Below, in pieces: positions 9,735 through 18,843 of a stretch of 64,000 nucleotides of DNA. Positions within the stretch are counted from its first letter, which is position 1; every line of letters begins with the position of its first letter. The notes under the pieces are model-generated. The model was given only the letters and a program-made list of their open reading frames with translations. It did no database searches and was not told where the DNA came from. Where the stretch lies: contig JAJEBV010000019.1 in the NCBI GenBank assembly GCA_022822365.1, positions 30,499-94,498 on the forward strand, in the 5' to 3' direction. A program made the translations under genes and the position numbers. This DNA comes from Thermoanaerobaculia bacterium (GTDB lineage: Bacteria; Acidobacteriota; Thermoanaerobaculia; Multivoradales; Multivoraceae).

Positions 9735-11834
9735 ATGCGCAAGTTCGATCCCACGCTCGGCTGGCTCGTCGCCGTCCTCGGCGTCGCCCTCCTGGCGCCG
9801 CCCCTCGTCGCCCAGGAGGAAGAAGAGGCGCCCGCGGATGAGGTGAGCGAGGTCATCGTCGTCACCGCACAGAAGCGCGAACAGGAACTGCAGGAGGTTC
9901 CGATCTCCGTCCAGGCCTTCACCGGAGAAGCTCTCCAGGAGGCCAACATGCGGGATCTCAACGAGGTCATCACCCTGGTGCCGGGAGCCTCCGAAGAACT
10001 GTCCAACAACATCGGCCTGCGTCGCTATCAGATCCGCGGAATCGGTCAGGCATTGGGCGATCCCACCGTAGGCTACTACTTCGATGACGCCGCGTTCTTC
10101 GTCTTCGGACAGAACTTCGCTCCGATGGGGCGCTCGTTCGACATGGAGCGAATCGAAGTCCTGCGCGGCCCGCAGAGCACGCTCTACGGCAACGGCTCGA
10201 TGGGCGGCACGATCCGCCTCATTACGCGCTCACCGGACTACGGCGGCTTCGGCGCCAGCCTGCGCGGCGGCTACTCCAGCACGGACGGCGGCGGCAACGG
10301 CAACTACATCGACGCCGCCGTCAACGTTCCCCTGGGCAGCAAGGCCGGTCTCCGGCTGGTCGCCAGCACGGAAGACACCGCCGGCTACCTGATGCTCCCG
10401 ACAACGGGGGACGAAGAGTTCGGCGCGGGCGACGTGACGAACTACCGGGCCATCTTCGACACGACTCCGAACGGCCGCTTCAACCTGCGGCTGATGTACG
10501 CGGGCAACGAAGCCGATCAGGAAGGCGGCACCCTGCTCTCCTCCCTCGATCCCCCGACGACGACGTCCGCTTCCGCCGGCGACTACACGCTCGGCGAGTA
10601 CGAACTCGCCACCGGGAGCTTCACGATCAGCTTCGGCGGCGCCTCGCTCACCAGTACCACGACGCAGATCGACGCGATAGACGAGGTGCAGGTCGGCCTG
10701 CCCTTCCCGATGTCGCCGAGCGGATTCCTGGACATCTTCGGCCAGACCTCGGGAGATGCCCTGAACCACGAAACCCGGCTCGTTTCGCAGAACGACTCTC
10801 GGTTCCAGTGGCTGGTCGGCGTCTACTACTCGGAGACGGACGCCATCGCCGTCTCGTCGGTCGATCCGGCGCTGTTCCCGGACAGCACGGCCGACCGCAC
10901 TTCCGAGTCCCTGTCCCTGTTCGGCGAGGTCTCGTACGCGTTCCTGGACGACCGGCTCGTCGCACTGGCGGGACTGCGTTCCTTCGAGGACGAGCGGTCC
11001 GTGTACAGCAGCGCCTTCACGATGCAACTGGACCCGGCGACCTTCGACAGCGTCAACCCGCGCTTCAACCTGGCGCTTGACGCCAGCGAGCAGGCGAACT
11101 ACTACCTGAACATCGCCAAGGGTTTCCGCAGCGGCAGCTTCAACAGCCCCGACACCTGCGCGCTGCACATGCTGGGAGGGCTTCCATGCTCGGTCGAAGT
11201 CGACTCCGACGAACTCTGGAGCTACGAACTGGGGGCCAAGTACACGCTCAGCGGAGGACGTCTCCTGATCGACGTCGCCCCCTACTTCCAGGACTGGAAG
11301 GACACCCGGCAAAGCGTACCGGTCTTCGGACTCTTCCTGGACTACCAGATCGGCGACTCCGAGCTCTACGGCGTCGATCTCGGAATCGACTACCGGCCGG
11401 CCAGCGTCTCGGGACTGTCGTTCCAGTTCTCCGGCAACTGGAACCAGTCCGAGTTCACGAACATCAACACCGCGTTCGCGGCCGCGAGCCAGGCGCGCAA
11501 CGGCGACCGCCTTCCGTTCGTCCCGAAGTGGACCGGAACCCTGTCGGCCAGCTATGCGTGGGCGCTCAGCGACACCTGGGCGGGGCAGGCATTTCTCGGG
11601 CTGAGCCATCTCGAGGATCAGTTGGGTCAGTTCGGACCGGGGCTTTCCGGCGACACGCGCGACCTGATGCGGGCACGGTTCGGTTTCGCCAACGAGACCT
11701 TCGGCGTCTACCTGTTCGGCAACAACCTGCTGGGTGAAGACGGTGCCATCTACGCGCAGAGCGGGCGGGGCACTCCCATCTACACGCAGGATCATCCCCG
11801 GCAGATCGGTGTCGAGATCTCGCTTGACTTCTGA
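9735..11834 (+). CDS. TonB-dependent outer-membrane receptor
   Basis: The start at 9735 is set by a near-perfect AAGGAGGT ribosome site (9722-9729) and a signal peptide ending LAPPLVAQ, giving 699 residues. A TonB-box-like segment (EVIVVTAQKRE) is followed by the plug domain (EVPISVQAFTGEAL, then RIEVLRGPQSTLYGNGSMGG). The rest is beta-barrel, ending in the expected terminal Phe (EISLDF). It imports a ligand too large or scarce for porins. The cargo is unknown; the surrounding esterases, P450 and TetR suggest an organic ester or lactone rather than iron. The promoter overlaps or lies near the 9605-9630 palindrome. Confidence 0.94.
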   Translation: MRKFDPTLGWLVAVLGVALLAPPLVAQEEEEAPADEVSEVIVVTAQKREQELQEVPISVQAFTGEALQEANMRDLNEVITLVPGASEELSNNIGLRRYQIRGIGQALGDPTVGYYFDDAAFFVFGQNFAPMGRSFDMERIEVLRGPQSTLYGNGSMGGTIRLITRSPDYGGFGASLRGGYSSTDGGGNGNYIDAAVNVPLGSKAGLRLVASTEDTAGYLMLPTTGDEEFGAGDVTNYRAIFDTTPNGRFNLRLMYAGNEADQEGGTLLSSLDPPTTTSASAGDYTLGEYELATGSFTISFGGASLTSTTTQIDAIDEVQVGLPFPMSPSGFLDIFGQTSGDALNHETRLVSQNDSRFQWLVGVYYSETDAIAVSSVDPALFPDSTADRTSESLSLFGEVSYAFLDDRLVALAGLRSFEDERSVYSSAFTMQLDPATFDSVNPRFNLALDASEQANYYLNIAKGFRSGSFNSPDTCALHMLGGLPCSVEVDSDELWSYELGAKYTLSGGRLLIDVAPYFQDWKDTRQSVPVFGLFLDYQIGDSELYGVDLGIDYRPASVSGLSFQFSGNWNQSEFTNINTAFAAASQARNGDRLPFVPKWTGTLSASYAWALSDTWAGQAFLGLSHLEDQLGQFGPGLSGDTRDLMRARFGFANETFGVYLFGNNLLGEDGAIYAQSGRGTPIYTQDHPRQIGVEISLDF

Positions 11835-11873
11835 ACCTGGCGTCGATCCAGCGAGGCTGAAACGCTCGGCCGT

Positions 11874-12470
11874 GTGGACAACGTGACGCCGTTGACTGGT
11901 CGCCAACGGCTCATCCTTGCCGGCCGTCGTCTCTTCGCCGAGAAGGGTTACTCCGGAACCGGCGTACGCGAGATCGCCGCTGAGGCAGGTGTCTCGATCG
12001 GCCTGATCCGTGCCCACTTCGGCTCCAAGGCGGGCCTGCGGGAGGAGATCGACCGCCAGGTCATCGCGCAGATCGAGGAGCTCTGCTCGCGTGCGACCAG
12101 GCACCTGGGCACGGAGGCGCTCGAACTCCTCGTTGAGGACGCCGTAGAGTGGGTCGAGCGCGAGCGCGACGCCCTGCTCTACCTGCGTACGGCCCTGATG
12201 GAGAGGACTCCCGGAAGCCAGGCGCTCCTCCGCGAACTGCTGAGGATCATGCGCCGATTCGTCGAGATCAACCGTGACCGCGGCTTTCTCCAGGAGGACG
12301 TCGACGAGGAGTGGGCTTCCATCTACCTGGTCATCGACTTCCTCGGCCCGGCCGTGCTCGAGCCGTTCTCGGAGAAGGAGTTCGGCACGTCGATGTACCA
12401 CCGGGACATGGTGAAGAGACGAAGCGCCTTCATGAACCGCGTGATGACCAGAGGATTCATGAAGTCCTGA
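11874..12470 (+). CDS. TetR/AcrR-family transcriptional regulator
   Basis: A 198-residue repressor-type protein with a GTG start at 11874 and no clear ribosome site. The N-terminal helix-turn-helix is RLFAEKGYSGTGVREIAAEA followed by GVSIGLIRAHFGSKAGL (about residues 22-58), the TetR pattern. The C-terminal ligand-binding region is helical and family-specific. It lies 39 bp after the TonB receptor and 22 bp before a hydrolase gene, inside the plus-strand block. The obvious target is the palindrome at 9605-9630, which would let it control both the receptor operon and the divergent hydrolase/P450 operon. That assignment is inference from position and symmetry. Confidence 0.92.
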   Translation: MDNVTPLTGRQRLILAGRRLFAEKGYSGTGVREIAAEAGVSIGLIRAHFGSKAGLREEIDRQVIAQIEELCSRATRHLGTEALELLVEDAVEWVERERDALLYLRTALMERTPGSQALLRELLRIMRRFVEINRDRGFLQEDVDEEWASIYLVIDFLGPAVLEPFSEKEFGTSMYHRDMVKRRSAFMNRVMTRGFMKS

Positions 12471-12492
12471 CCCGGCAGGTGAGACTCCCAGG

Positions 12493-13698
12493 ATGACAGG
12501 CCTCCGGCATCTGGTCCTCGCGTTCCTGAGCCGCGATTTCGCCGGTCTGTGGTCCGCGGCCGGGACGCTGGCGATCGGGGCCGCGGTGGCGCTCCGAAGC
12601 GACGGCTCGGTGCGGGTTGCCGGCGCGGCCGTCGCGGGGCTCGGCGTCCTGCTCGTGCTCGGGACGCTCCGCCATCTGTTGAGCCTGAGGAAGGCACGCG
12701 TCCTCTATCCGCCGCCCGGCGTGCTCGTCAAAGTCCGGGGCCGCCGTATCCATGTCCTGGCGGAAGGAGACGCCCGCGGCCGGCCCGCGGTCGTCTGGAT
12801 GCCAGGCGGACACGCGGGCGGCCTGGCGCTCCACCACCTGCACCGCGCGATGCGCGAGGAGGCGCGCTCCATCCTGATCGATCGACCCGGTACCGGCTGG
12901 AGCGATCCGGGGCCCTTTCCCCGCACAACCGACCGCGAAGCCGACGAAGTGCTCGCGGCCCTCGAGGCCGCGGGCGAGGAAGGCCCGTTCATCCTCGCCG
13001 GCCACTCGTTCGGCGGCCTTCTCTTCGCGGCCGTGGCTCGCAGGAGCCCCCAAAGCGTCGCCGCCCTGATGCTGCTCGACGCCACGCCGCCGGACACGAT
13101 CGTCTACGGACCGCCGATACCCGGCCTGGCGCGCATGAAGTGGCGCCCCGTCTTCCTGGGGGTGCTCCAGCTCTTCGGCCTGGACGGTCTCGCCGAGCGC
13201 CTCTCTCGGGAACAGCCGAATCCCGAGTACGAACGCCTCGAGCGGCTCATTCGCGAGCAACTCGGCGAGGCCTGGCACACCGCGCGCGCGCTCGAACGCG
13301 GGCCGCGGGCCGCCTGCGCCAGCGCCTCGATCTTCGACGAACTGACGCCGCAGGGCATGGCCTCCATCGCCTGGACGACCCTCCCCTACGAGAGCGATCT
13401 CGACGGCATCCCGCTGCGGCTCGTAGCCCCCGGCGACATGCGGGACTTCGAGCAGGTCGCCGAGATGATCGAGGACGAAGCGCCGACACGAGAGCAGCTC
13501 GACGCAGCGCGGCTGCGGCGCTTCTACGCACGCAGCCGCGAGCGCTATCTCACCCTCTCAGACCTCTCCGAGCGCGTCACGGCGCCTCCCGGAACGGCGC
13601 ACAACTTCGTCTACGAGGCGCCGGACTTCGTCATCGAAGCGGTACGCCGAATCCTTGACGGCCTGACGGCGAACCCTCCCTCCGAGGAAGCACCGTGA
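12493..13698 (+). CDS. Membrane-anchored alpha/beta hydrolase
   Basis: A 401-residue protein with two hydrophobic segments near the N-terminus (about residues 20-60), then an alpha/beta hydrolase fold. The nucleophile elbow is GHSFGG with Ser172, an oxyanion-hole strand is seen around VVWMPGGHAGG, and a candidate catalytic His lies in GTAHNFV near the C-terminus. It probably hydrolyses an ester or amide at the inner membrane. The stop overlaps the GTG start of the next hydrolase by four bases (GTGA), which shows translational coupling. It sits between the TetR gene and the second hydrolase. Confidence 0.88.
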   Translation: MTGLRHLVLAFLSRDFAGLWSAAGTLAIGAAVALRSDGSVRVAGAAVAGLGVLLVLGTLRHLLSLRKARVLYPPPGVLVKVRGRRIHVLAEGDARGRPAVVWMPGGHAGGLALHHLHRAMREEARSILIDRPGTGWSDPGPFPRTTDREADEVLAALEAAGEEGPFILAGHSFGGLLFAAVARRSPQSVAALMLLDATPPDTIVYGPPIPGLARMKWRPVFLGVLQLFGLDGLAERLSREQPNPEYERLERLIREQLGEAWHTARALERGPRAACASASIFDELTPQGMASIAWTTLPYESDLDGIPLRLVAPGDMRDFEQVAEMIEDEAPTREQLDAARLRRFYARSRERYLTLSDLSERVTAPPGTAHNFVYEAPDFVIEAVRRILDGLTANPPSEEAP

Positions 13699-14498
13699 TC
13701 GACGAGCACGGCGACGTCGAAGTCGCCAGGGGCGCCACGATCCACTTCCGCTGCACGGGTCCCGCCAGCGGCGTGCCCCTGATGCTCGGTCTGCCGCTCA
13801 TGGCGTCTCACGCCACGATCTTCGGAACCGAGAGTGCGGCCACGCTCGACGGCTACCTCGAGCGGTTGACCGACGCCTACCGGGTGCTGCTCCTCGACTA
13901 TCCGAACATCGGCGGCAGCACCTCGCCGCCGCCGAACGAGATGACGGCCCAGCGAGTCTGCTCCGACCTGCTGGCGACCGCCGACGCCGCCGGTTTCGGG
14001 AACTTCGCCTACTGGGCTTACTCCTGGGGGGCCGCCGCCGGCCTTCAACTGGCCACGCGCAGCGACCGGCTGTCAGCCCTCGCGATCGGCGGCTGGACGC
14101 CCCTGGGAGGCCAGTACCGCGACATCCTCAACGCCGCGCGAAGCCAGGTCGACGATCCACCGGAGTCGGCCCGGGTCGTCCTGCGCGAACCGGCCCAGTA
14201 CGTACAGTGGGTGACGTTCTACGAGAGCGTGCTCGACTGGCCGGAGGAGCGCGCCGTAGCGAGCATCGACTGCCCCCGCACGGTGTTCTTCGGCGGGCAG
14301 GGCGACGTCGACCCGGGCGGCGAGGACATCCGGATCGCCGGCACGCTCCGGGAGCGGCGAGGCGAACTCGAGCGGCTCGGCTGGAAGGTGCACGAGATCC
14401 CGGAACGCGATCATTCCGTCTGCCTCGATCCGTCGGCCGTGGTGCCGCCGGTCCGCGCCTTCCTCGATGCCGTCCTTTCTCGGACCGCCGCCCGATGA
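13695..14498 (+). CDS. Alpha/beta hydrolase
   Basis: A 267-residue soluble alpha/beta hydrolase starting at GTG 13695, overlapping the upstream hydrolase stop. The nucleophile elbow is AYSWGAAAG with Ser110, an Asp candidate lies in FFGGQGDVDPGG, and the His candidate is in RDHSVCLDP. The substrate is unknown. The end overlaps the ATG of the MFS carrier (ATGA at 14495-14498), so hydrolase, hydrolase and carrier are one translationally coupled unit. That argues for uptake followed by intracellular ester or lactone hydrolysis. Confidence 0.87.
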   Translation: MIDEHGDVEVARGATIHFRCTGPASGVPLMLGLPLMASHATIFGTESAATLDGYLERLTDAYRVLLLDYPNIGGSTSPPPNEMTAQRVCSDLLATADAAGFGNFAYWAYSWGAAAGLQLATRSDRLSALAIGGWTPLGGQYRDILNAARSQVDDPPESARVVLREPAQYVQWVTFYESVLDWPEERAVASIDCPRTVFFGGQGDVDPGGEDIRIAGTLRERRGELERLGWKVHEIPERDHSVCLDPSAVVPPVRAFLDAVLSRTAAR

Positions 14499-15901
14499 GC
14501 AGCGGAACGCTCGGCCGCGGCGTCCTGGGCGCCTACGGCGCGCCCTCCTTCGCCCAGGCGTTCATTCACGGCCCCGCGGTTTCCGTCCTGCAGGGCATCT
14601 ACGCGAAGTTCTTCGGGCTCAGTCTCCAGGAGATCGCCTTCGTCATCCTGATCTCGCGCATCTTCGACGCGGTCAACGACCCCGTCGTCGGCTTCCTCTC
14701 CGATCGCTACCGGGCCCGCCACGGCACCCGCAAGCCCTGGCTGCTGGCCGGCTCGATGATCGCCGTGATCGCGTGCTGGTTTCTCTATGTGCCGAGCGGC
14801 GAGGTCACGATGTGGTCGTTCCTCTTCTGGTACCTGCTGGCCGATGTCGGCTGGACGGTCTCGGAAGTTCCCTACAGCGCCTGGCTGGCGGAGCTCTCGG
14901 ACGACTACGAAGAGCGTGCGCGGATCACCACCTGGCGCTCGATGGGTCGTTTTCTCGGTCTTCTATCCTTCTTCGGCCTGCCGCTCGCGCTGCAGTCCAT
15001 CACCGGCTCCACCGAGTTCACTCCGGAGACCCTGCGCTGGGCCGCGGGGCTGGCCGCGGTCGCCCTGCTCGGCACGGCCCTGGTCGCCGCTCTCGTCGTG
15101 CCCAACGGGCTCAGGCGCGAGCACCCGACCGGCGGCGAGTCAAGTTCCTCGCTGCTGGCAACCGGGCGCGCCGTCGCCGGCAACCGGCCGCTGCTGATCT
15201 TCACCGCGATGTTCGCCGTCGGCGGACTCGGCGCCGGCATCGGCTCGGGCCTGTCGTTCTTCTACATCGACGGCTACCTGCAGCTCGGCCAGCAGCTTGC
15301 CGCGGTCATGATCGTGAGCATTCCGATCAGCCTGGTCGCCACGCCGGTCTGGGGCACGCTCTGCCGCCGATTCGGCAAGCAACAGGCATGGGCGGCCGGC
15401 AACGTCGGCGCGGGCCTCGCCTCGCTGAGCTACTACTTCATCGGTCCGGGCGAGAACGCCGCGCTGCTGCTGGCCGCGTCGCTGATCGTCGTCAACGCCA
15501 TGATCGTGGTGGAAGCTGTTGCGGCCCCCGCCGTGCTGGCTGACGTCGTCGACTACGGACGCCTGCGCTTCGGCGCCGACCATGCCGGCAGCTACTTCGC
15601 CTTCTATGCGATGGTGCAGAAGATCAACGTCGGCATCGGCGCGGCACTGGGTCTGCTGATCGCGGGGCTGTTGGGCTTCGACGCCACGGTCACGACCCAG
15701 AGCGCGAGCGGGCGCTTCGGCCTGCTGCTCGCCTTCTCGCTGCTGCCCGCCGCCTTTCTCTGCCTCGCCGCGCTGTGGATCTGGCGCTTCCCGATCGATC
15801 GAAGGCGGCACGCCGTGATCATCGCCGCGCTCGAGCGCCGGACGGCCCGCGAGGCCCCCGGCGGAAGCGGGCAAATCCAGTCGCCGGTCGCGCCGTCCTG
15901 A
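14495..15901 (+). CDS. MFS transporter, GPH (glycoside-pentoside-hexuronide) type
   Basis: The ATG at 14495 overlaps the preceding stop; the longer open frame upstream is the hydrolase read in another frame. The protein is 468 residues with about 12 membrane segments. GPH signatures include RIFDAVNDPVVGFLSDRYR near residue 50, RKPWLLAGS after TM2, and SELSDD-like AELSDDYEERARI in the central part. GPH carriers are cation symporters for sugars, glycosides or other small organics. As the inner-membrane partner of the TonB receptor it would complete an import route. Two other GPH paralogues are in the window (28989 and 59829). Confidence 0.9.
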   Translation: MSSGTLGRGVLGAYGAPSFAQAFIHGPAVSVLQGIYAKFFGLSLQEIAFVILISRIFDAVNDPVVGFLSDRYRARHGTRKPWLLAGSMIAVIACWFLYVPSGEVTMWSFLFWYLLADVGWTVSEVPYSAWLAELSDDYEERARITTWRSMGRFLGLLSFFGLPLALQSITGSTEFTPETLRWAAGLAAVALLGTALVAALVVPNGLRREHPTGGESSSSLLATGRAVAGNRPLLIFTAMFAVGGLGAGIGSGLSFFYIDGYLQLGQQLAAVMIVSIPISLVATPVWGTLCRRFGKQQAWAAGNVGAGLASLSYYFIGPGENAALLLAASLIVVNAMIVVEAVAAPAVLADVVDYGRLRFGADHAGSYFAFYAMVQKINVGIGAALGLLIAGLLGFDATVTTQSASGRFGLLLAFSLLPAAFLCLAALWIWRFPIDRRRHAVIIAALERRTAREAPGGSGQIQSPVAPS

Positions 15902-15938
15902 GCCGGGTCGATCCGCCTGAATCCGCGTCGAGCCCCAC

Positions 15939-17990
15939 GTGACCGCCAACCACGACATCGCCTCGCTGCTCGAGCCCTGGCCGGACCACGCCGGCGTCGG
16001 GCTCGGCCTGCCGCCGTTCGACCAGCTTGAGCCCGACCGCCTGGAGCAGGCGATCGAGGTCGCGATCCACGAACGTCGCGAGGCGGTCGACGCGATCGTG
16101 GCCGACGGAAGCCCGCCAACGTTCCCGAACACGGTCGAAGCGTTCGAACTCGCCGCTCTGCCGCTGGCACGCCTCGAGAGTCTGCTGCAGCATCTGGCGA
16201 GCACCGGTTCGAGCGAGGAGATGGCCGGCCTCCAGCAGAGGATGGCGCCGCGACTTGCGGCTCTCGAGGACGAGATCGCCGGGCGGCGCGAACTGCTCGA
16301 GCGAATCGAAACCGTGCGGGAGCAAGGCGACCTGACCCCCGAGCAGCGGCGACTCGCGGAGTTGATCCGGAGGCGTCTCCGCCTCCGCGGCGCGGGCCTC
16401 GAACCGGAGGCCCGAGCGCGATGGACCCGAATCAACGCCCGGCTCGCCGAACAGCAGGTGCGTTTCATGCGCAACCTGACGGACGAACAGAACACTCTCA
16501 TCCTGTGGCTCGCCGACGAGGCCGATCTGGATGGCCTGGCCGACGAGCAGCGCGCCGCCATGGCGGCGGTTGCCGAAGAACGTGGACGTCCCGGGCTATG
16601 GGCTCTGCCGATCCAGCGTCCTACGGTGTGGCCCTTTCTCACCCGCTCGCGGCGTCGCGACCTGCGTGAGCGCGTCTGGAAGCTGTGGATGAGTCGCGGC
16701 GCCAACGACGGCGAGCACGACAACCGGCCGGTGATGGCCGAGATTCTCCGTCTTCGTGGAGAGAAGGCACGGCTGCTCGGCTACTCCAGCTACGCCGACC
16801 TGGCGATGGCGACCCGCATGGCAGCCAACCCGCAGGCGGCGCTCGACCTCCTGCTCCAGGTCTGGCGCGCCGTGGATGGCACCACTCGGCGCCAGCTCGC
16901 CGAGTTGCAGGTTCTGGCCCGGGCGGACGGGCTGGAAGGGGAGTTGCAGGCGTGGGACCGCCTCTACTACGCGGAGAAGTACCGCCAGTCGCACTTCGGG
17001 CTCGACGGCGACGCGGTACGCCCCTACCTGTCCCTCAACGCCGTCAAGTCGGCCCTCTTCCGGAGCGCGGAGCGCCTCCACGGTCTGCGCTTTCGCCGCC
17101 TCGAGGAAGCGGCCACCTACCATCCCGACGTCGAGGCCTTTCTCGTGTGCCGGGCAGACGAGGCGCTCGGGGTCCTCTGGCTCGACCTCTACCAGCGGGA
17201 AGGCAAGTCGCCGGGCTCATGGCAGGCCCAGTTGCAGGCGCGTTGTCTTCATCCCGAGCCGAGCCCCGTTCATTCCGCCGTGGTCTCGAACCTGCCGCGG
17301 CCGCCGGACGGAGAACCCACGCTCCTCCTCTGGGAACTCGCCAACGTGCTCTTCCACGAGTTCGGTCACGCGCTGCACATGCTCCTCTGCCGCGCCAGCT
17401 ACCCGTCGCTGGGAAGCCTCGCCGTCGAGTGGGATTTCATCGAGCTGCCCGCGCTGCTCAACGAGCGCTGGCTCCTGGACCGGGAGGTGCTGTCGCGTCA
17501 CGCACGCCACGCCGAAACCGGCGATCCCATACCGGACGAACTCATCGACGCATTGGAGCAGGCGCTGCGCCACGACCGGATCTTCAGTCTCACACTCGAG
17601 TATCTGGCAACCGCGATCGTCGACCTCAGGCTCCACCAGCTCGCGGACGGCAGTGAGATCGACGCCATGGCCGTCGAGGAAGAGGTCCTGTCGCAACTCG
17701 GCGTGCCGGCCGCGGTCGAGCCTCTGCTGCGGGTCCCCCACGCCATGCACACGTTCTCTGAAACGTACGCCGCCGGCGTCTACTCCTATCTCTGGGCCGA
17801 TGTCCTGGCCGCCGAGGTCGGCCGCCTGTTCGAGCAGGCTCCCGGTGGATTCCGGGATGCGAACGTGGCCAGGCGCTATCGCGAGGCGATCCTGGAAACT
17901 GGAAGCACGGCGCCGGCGGCCGAGCTGTTCCGCGCGCTCGTCGACCGGGAGCCCTCGCCGCGCGCGCTGCTCGACAGGTTCGGCCTTTGA
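15939..17990 (+). CDS. M3-family oligopeptidase (dipeptidyl carboxypeptidase-like)
   Basis: A 683-residue thermolysin-fold metallopeptidase with GTG start at 15939. The zinc motif HEFGH is at residues 473-477, with the third ligand Glu502 in DFIELPALL, the spacing expected for family M3. The N-terminal helical half begins with a typical segment (LPPFDQLEPDRLEQAIEVAI). It degrades short peptides in the cytoplasm or periplasm; no signal peptide is seen, so cytoplasmic is likely. It follows the GPH carrier by 37 bp and precedes the peptide-uptake genes, fitting a role in peptide recycling. The stop is convergent with the SDR gene. Confidence 0.93.
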   Translation: MTANHDIASLLEPWPDHAGVGLGLPPFDQLEPDRLEQAIEVAIHERREAVDAIVADGSPPTFPNTVEAFELAALPLARLESLLQHLASTGSSEEMAGLQQRMAPRLAALEDEIAGRRELLERIETVREQGDLTPEQRRLAELIRRRLRLRGAGLEPEARARWTRINARLAEQQVRFMRNLTDEQNTLILWLADEADLDGLADEQRAAMAAVAEERGRPGLWALPIQRPTVWPFLTRSRRRDLRERVWKLWMSRGANDGEHDNRPVMAEILRLRGEKARLLGYSSYADLAMATRMAANPQAALDLLLQVWRAVDGTTRRQLAELQVLARADGLEGELQAWDRLYYAEKYRQSHFGLDGDAVRPYLSLNAVKSALFRSAERLHGLRFRRLEEAATYHPDVEAFLVCRADEALGVLWLDLYQREGKSPGSWQAQLQARCLHPEPSPVHSAVVSNLPRPPDGEPTLLLWELANVLFHEFGHALHMLLCRASYPSLGSLAVEWDFIELPALLNERWLLDREVLSRHARHAETGDPIPDELIDALEQALRHDRIFSLTLEYLATAIVDLRLHQLADGSEIDAMAVEEEVLSQLGVPAAVEPLLRVPHAMHTFSETYAAGVYSYLWADVLAAEVGRLFEQAPGGFRDANVARRYREAILETGSTAPAAELFRALVDREPSPRALLDRFGL

Positions 17991-18013
17991 TGAAGCAACG
18001 TCTCGGTGAGTTG

Positions 18014-18763
18014 CTAACCCCGTCCCATGAACGGCATTTCGTTCGCCATCACGGTCAGGAACGGCACGTTCGCGTCGAGCGGGAGTGCGGCCATGTAGCG
18101 CACCGCATCGACGACGGCGCGCACGTCGATGGTGGGTTCCGGCTTCGTGGAGCCGTCGGGTTGGGCCACTCCCTCGGACATCCGCGCGGTCATTCGCGTG
18201 TAGGCGTTGCCGATGTCGATCTGTCCGCAGGCGATGTTGAACCCGCGGCCGTCCAACGAGGTCGACCGCGTAAGTCCGGTGATCGCGTGCTTCGTGGCGG
18301 TGTACGGGGCGGAGTTGGGGCGCGGCACATGCGCGGAGATGGAACCGTTGTTGATGATGCGTCCGCCCTGGGGATCCTGTTCCTTCATCAGCCTGACCGC
18401 CCGTTGCGTGCAGAGAAAGGCGCCGGTCAGGTTGACCCCGACCACCCGGTTCCACTGTTCGAGGGTCAGGTCCTCGATCGGCACGGGCGGCGCGCCGGTG
18501 CCGGCGTTGTTGAACAGCAGGTCCAGCCGGGGGAAGGCGCTCGCCAGTCCGTCGAACACCGCCTGGACACCCTCCACGGTGCTGATGTCCGCGGCTACCA
18601 CCGAGACCTTCCCGGGATCGCGCGCGCCGTTCTTCGTTTCAATCAGCCGCTCCTCGCGGCGGCCGGCAATCAGCACGTCGTAGCCGTCTTCGACCAACCC
18701 GTGCGTGACCGCTCGGCCGATCCCGCTGCCGCCGCCGGTCACGATTGCGACTTTGTCTGCCAA
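18014..18763 (-). CDS. Short-chain dehydrogenase/reductase
   Basis: A 249-residue classical SDR. The cofactor motif is TGGGSGIG (about 9-16), NNAG is present ([11 protein letters not shown]), and the catalytic Tyr-Lys pair is in [10 protein letters not shown], with Ser in NNGSISAH. The Arg-rich stretch after beta2 (AGRREERL) suggests NADP preference. The substrate cannot be read from sequence. The gene is divergent from the POT transporter, with 80 bp between starts, and convergent with the M3 peptidase. It is one of three SDRs in the window (also 34468 and 55242). Confidence 0.92.
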   Translation of the reverse strand: MADKVAIVTGGGSGIGRAVTHGLVEDGYDVLIAGRREERLIETKNGARDPGKVSVVAADISTVEGVQAVFDGLASAFPRLDLLFNNAGTGAPPVPIEDLTLEQWNRVVGVNLTGAFLCTQRAVRLMKEQDPQGGRIINNGSISAHVPRPNSAPYTATKHAITGLTRSTSLDGRGFNIACGQIDIGNAYTRMTARMSEGVAQPDGSTKPEPTIDVRAVVDAVRYMAALPLDANVPFLTVMANEMPFMGRG

Positions 18764-18843
18764 GTCGATGCTCCTCGTTTGCGCCGACCGACGAGTCTAG
18801 CGGCGCAAGCTCCTAAACTCGCACGCGTGAGGATGCTGCGATC

